Shown one piece after another: positions 5,589 through 6,328 of a stretch of DNA of 6,328 bases (position 1 is its first letter; each line of letters starts with the position of its first letter). Below the pieces are notes generated by a model. That model made no database searches, was not told the DNA's origin, and saw only the letters and a program-made list of their open reading frames with translations. Source of the stretch: Phycisphaeraceae bacterium. Its GTDB lineage: Bacteria > Planctomycetota > Phycisphaerae > Phycisphaerales > Phycisphaeraceae. Made by a program: the position numbers and the translations under genes. Location: positions 1 to 6,328 of the forward strand of contig PUNN01000435.1 in NCBI GenBank assembly GCA_003552605.1, in the 5' to 3' direction.

Positions 5589-6140
5589 ATGAACAGCATT
5601 CAACCCATTCGTTCCATCCTCATCGTGGCCGCGGCTGGCCTGCTGATCCTGCCCGGCTGCAACAGCGCACAGGAGCTTGAAGAGGTCCGCACCGAAAAGG
5701 CCTCCCTCGAGCAGGCGCTGACCGAGGCCGAAGCGACGCAGCAGCAGCTCGAAAACGATCTCGCCACGCTGCGTGGTGAAAAGGAAGCACTCGAAGGCGA
5801 GCGTGACCAGCTCCGCGAGCGCCTCGAGCAGGCCGAGGCGACGATCGAGGAGCACGAGCAGCAGGTCGAGGCGCTCGAGGCCGAGCGTGATACCCTTCGC
5901 GAGCAGGCCGAGGCTGCCGAAGCCACCGCCGCGGAAAGGGCCGAGCAGATCGAAACGCTCGAGCAGCGCATCGACGAGCTGACCGAAGAGCTCGAAGCCG
6001 CCCACGAGCAGCGGGAAGCCGCGGAAGCAGCCCTGGAAGAGGCCGAGGCCGACGATGATGAAGGCGAAGACGACCCCGCCGCCGCCGAGCCCGGCCTCGG
6101 CGGGGACACCGATGGCTTCGGCATCGGCGGGGAGAACTGA
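5589..6140 (+). CDS. Acidic coiled-coil lipoprotein
   Basis: A 183-residue exported protein. The N-terminus has R8, then a hydrophobic stretch (about 9-21) ending in L-P-G-C24, a lipobox-like site for lipid attachment and signal peptidase II cleavage; Pro at -2 is less usual. From about residue 28 to 154 the mature chain is one nearly uninterrupted heptad-patterned coiled coil with Leu/Ile/Val/Ala at core positions and Glu, Gln and Arg outside. It has no Pro or internal Cys there. The last about 30 residues are Asp/Glu-rich then Gly-rich and probably disordered. By hand count about 42 of 160 mature residues are Glu. AAGGAG at 5575-5580, 8 bases before ATG 5589, fixes this start over the upstream in-frame ATG at 5544. 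It stands alone and divergent from the ketosynthase operon. I do not recognise a specific family; a structural envelope tether or spacer is a guess from shape alone. Confidence 0.8.
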   Translation: MNSIQPIRSILIVAAAGLLILPGCNSAQELEEVRTEKASLEQALTEAEATQQQLENDLATLRGEKEALEGERDQLRERLEQAEATIEEHEQQVEALEAERDTLREQAEAAEATAAERAEQIETLEQRIDELTEELEAAHEQREAAEAALEEAEADDDEGEDDPAAAEPGLGGDTDGFGIGGEN

Positions 6141-6150
6141 TCGCCCCTAA

Positions 6151-6187
6151 TTCCGGGGGCCGGGGGCGGCCGGGGGGCGGAAACGGG
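6151..6187 (+). other. G-rich tract with G-quadruplex pattern after the lipoprotein gene
   Basis: Four G runs occur at 6155-6159, 6162-6166, 6072+100 (6172-6177) and 6185-6187, with loops of 2, 5 and 7 bases, meeting the usual G3+N1-7 rule on the coding strand. Competing duplex folding is possible: TTCCG (6151-6155) pairs with CGGAA (6178-6182), and GGCC (6158-6161) pairs with GGCC (6168-6171). It starts about 10 bases after the stop codon, where a transcript 3' structure would be expected, but no T run follows. The rest of 6188-6328 contains no gene I can support; a small stem (CCAGGTC/GACTTGG, 6301-6317, one G-U pair) lies at the edge. Confidence 0.5.
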
Positions 6188-6328
6188 ACCGATGGCCATG
6201 GGCCGCGCCAGCCGCGCAGCGCCACAGGTATCGGATCGCCCCCGAACCCGCCCCGGCAGCTAACACAGCCCACTCGGGAGCCCGCCAATACGCGGAAAGC
6301 CCAGGTCGCCGACTTGGTGGCCAGCGTA

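Noticed and set aside
5600..6288. Minus-strand open frames of about 200 codons opposite the lipoprotein gene
   Set aside because: Their Ser/Arg/Ala-rich composition is the antisense shadow of Glu/Ala/Leu coiled-coil codons; the plus-strand gene has a signal peptide and a good ribosome binding site.

Overview
The window is GC-rich bacterial DNA. The gene set suggests a planctomycete, plausibly a Phycisphaerae-like lineage. The clues are a beta-propeller of PQQ-like repeats, a FabF-type ketosynthase carrying the long cap insertion and the GFGGQN ending that I associate with Planctomycetota, and long non-coding gaps. This placement rests on recalled family resemblance, not on a search, and I hold it with moderate confidence.

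Layout. Positions 1-549 (+) are the 3' end of a PQQ-like beta-propeller protein. Positions 550-907 hold no convincing gene. Positions 908-4823 are a tight three-gene run on the minus strand, read from high to low coordinates: a ketosynthase-fold protein lacking the catalytic residues (4823-3468), an intact FabF-like ketosynthase (3445-2129), and an OB-fold plus HD-domain protein of the YhaM exoribonuclease type (2101-908). The gaps are only 22 and 27 bases, so this is very likely one operon. Positions 4824-5588 are a 765-base divergent intergenic region with a roughly 147-base imperfect inverted repeat bounded by 14-base direct repeats, a second large hairpin, a small near-palindrome and candidate promoters. 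Positions 5589-6140 (+) encode a short, very acidic coiled-coil lipoprotein. Positions 6141-6328 hold a G-rich stretch meeting the usual G-quadruplex pattern and no gene.

How the parts may work together. The two ketosynthase-fold proteins resemble an active/inactive pair of the KS-alpha/KS-beta (chain length factor) type: one keeps Cys-His-Lys-His, the other has Glu, Phe and Leu at the Cys and two His positions. The inference is a heterodimeric condensing enzyme making an unusual acyl or polyketide chain, with carrier protein and tailoring enzymes encoded elsewhere. The co-transcribed YhaM-type nuclease has no obvious link to that chemistry. The most notable items are this degenerate ketosynthase partner and the inverted-repeat structure upstream of the operon.
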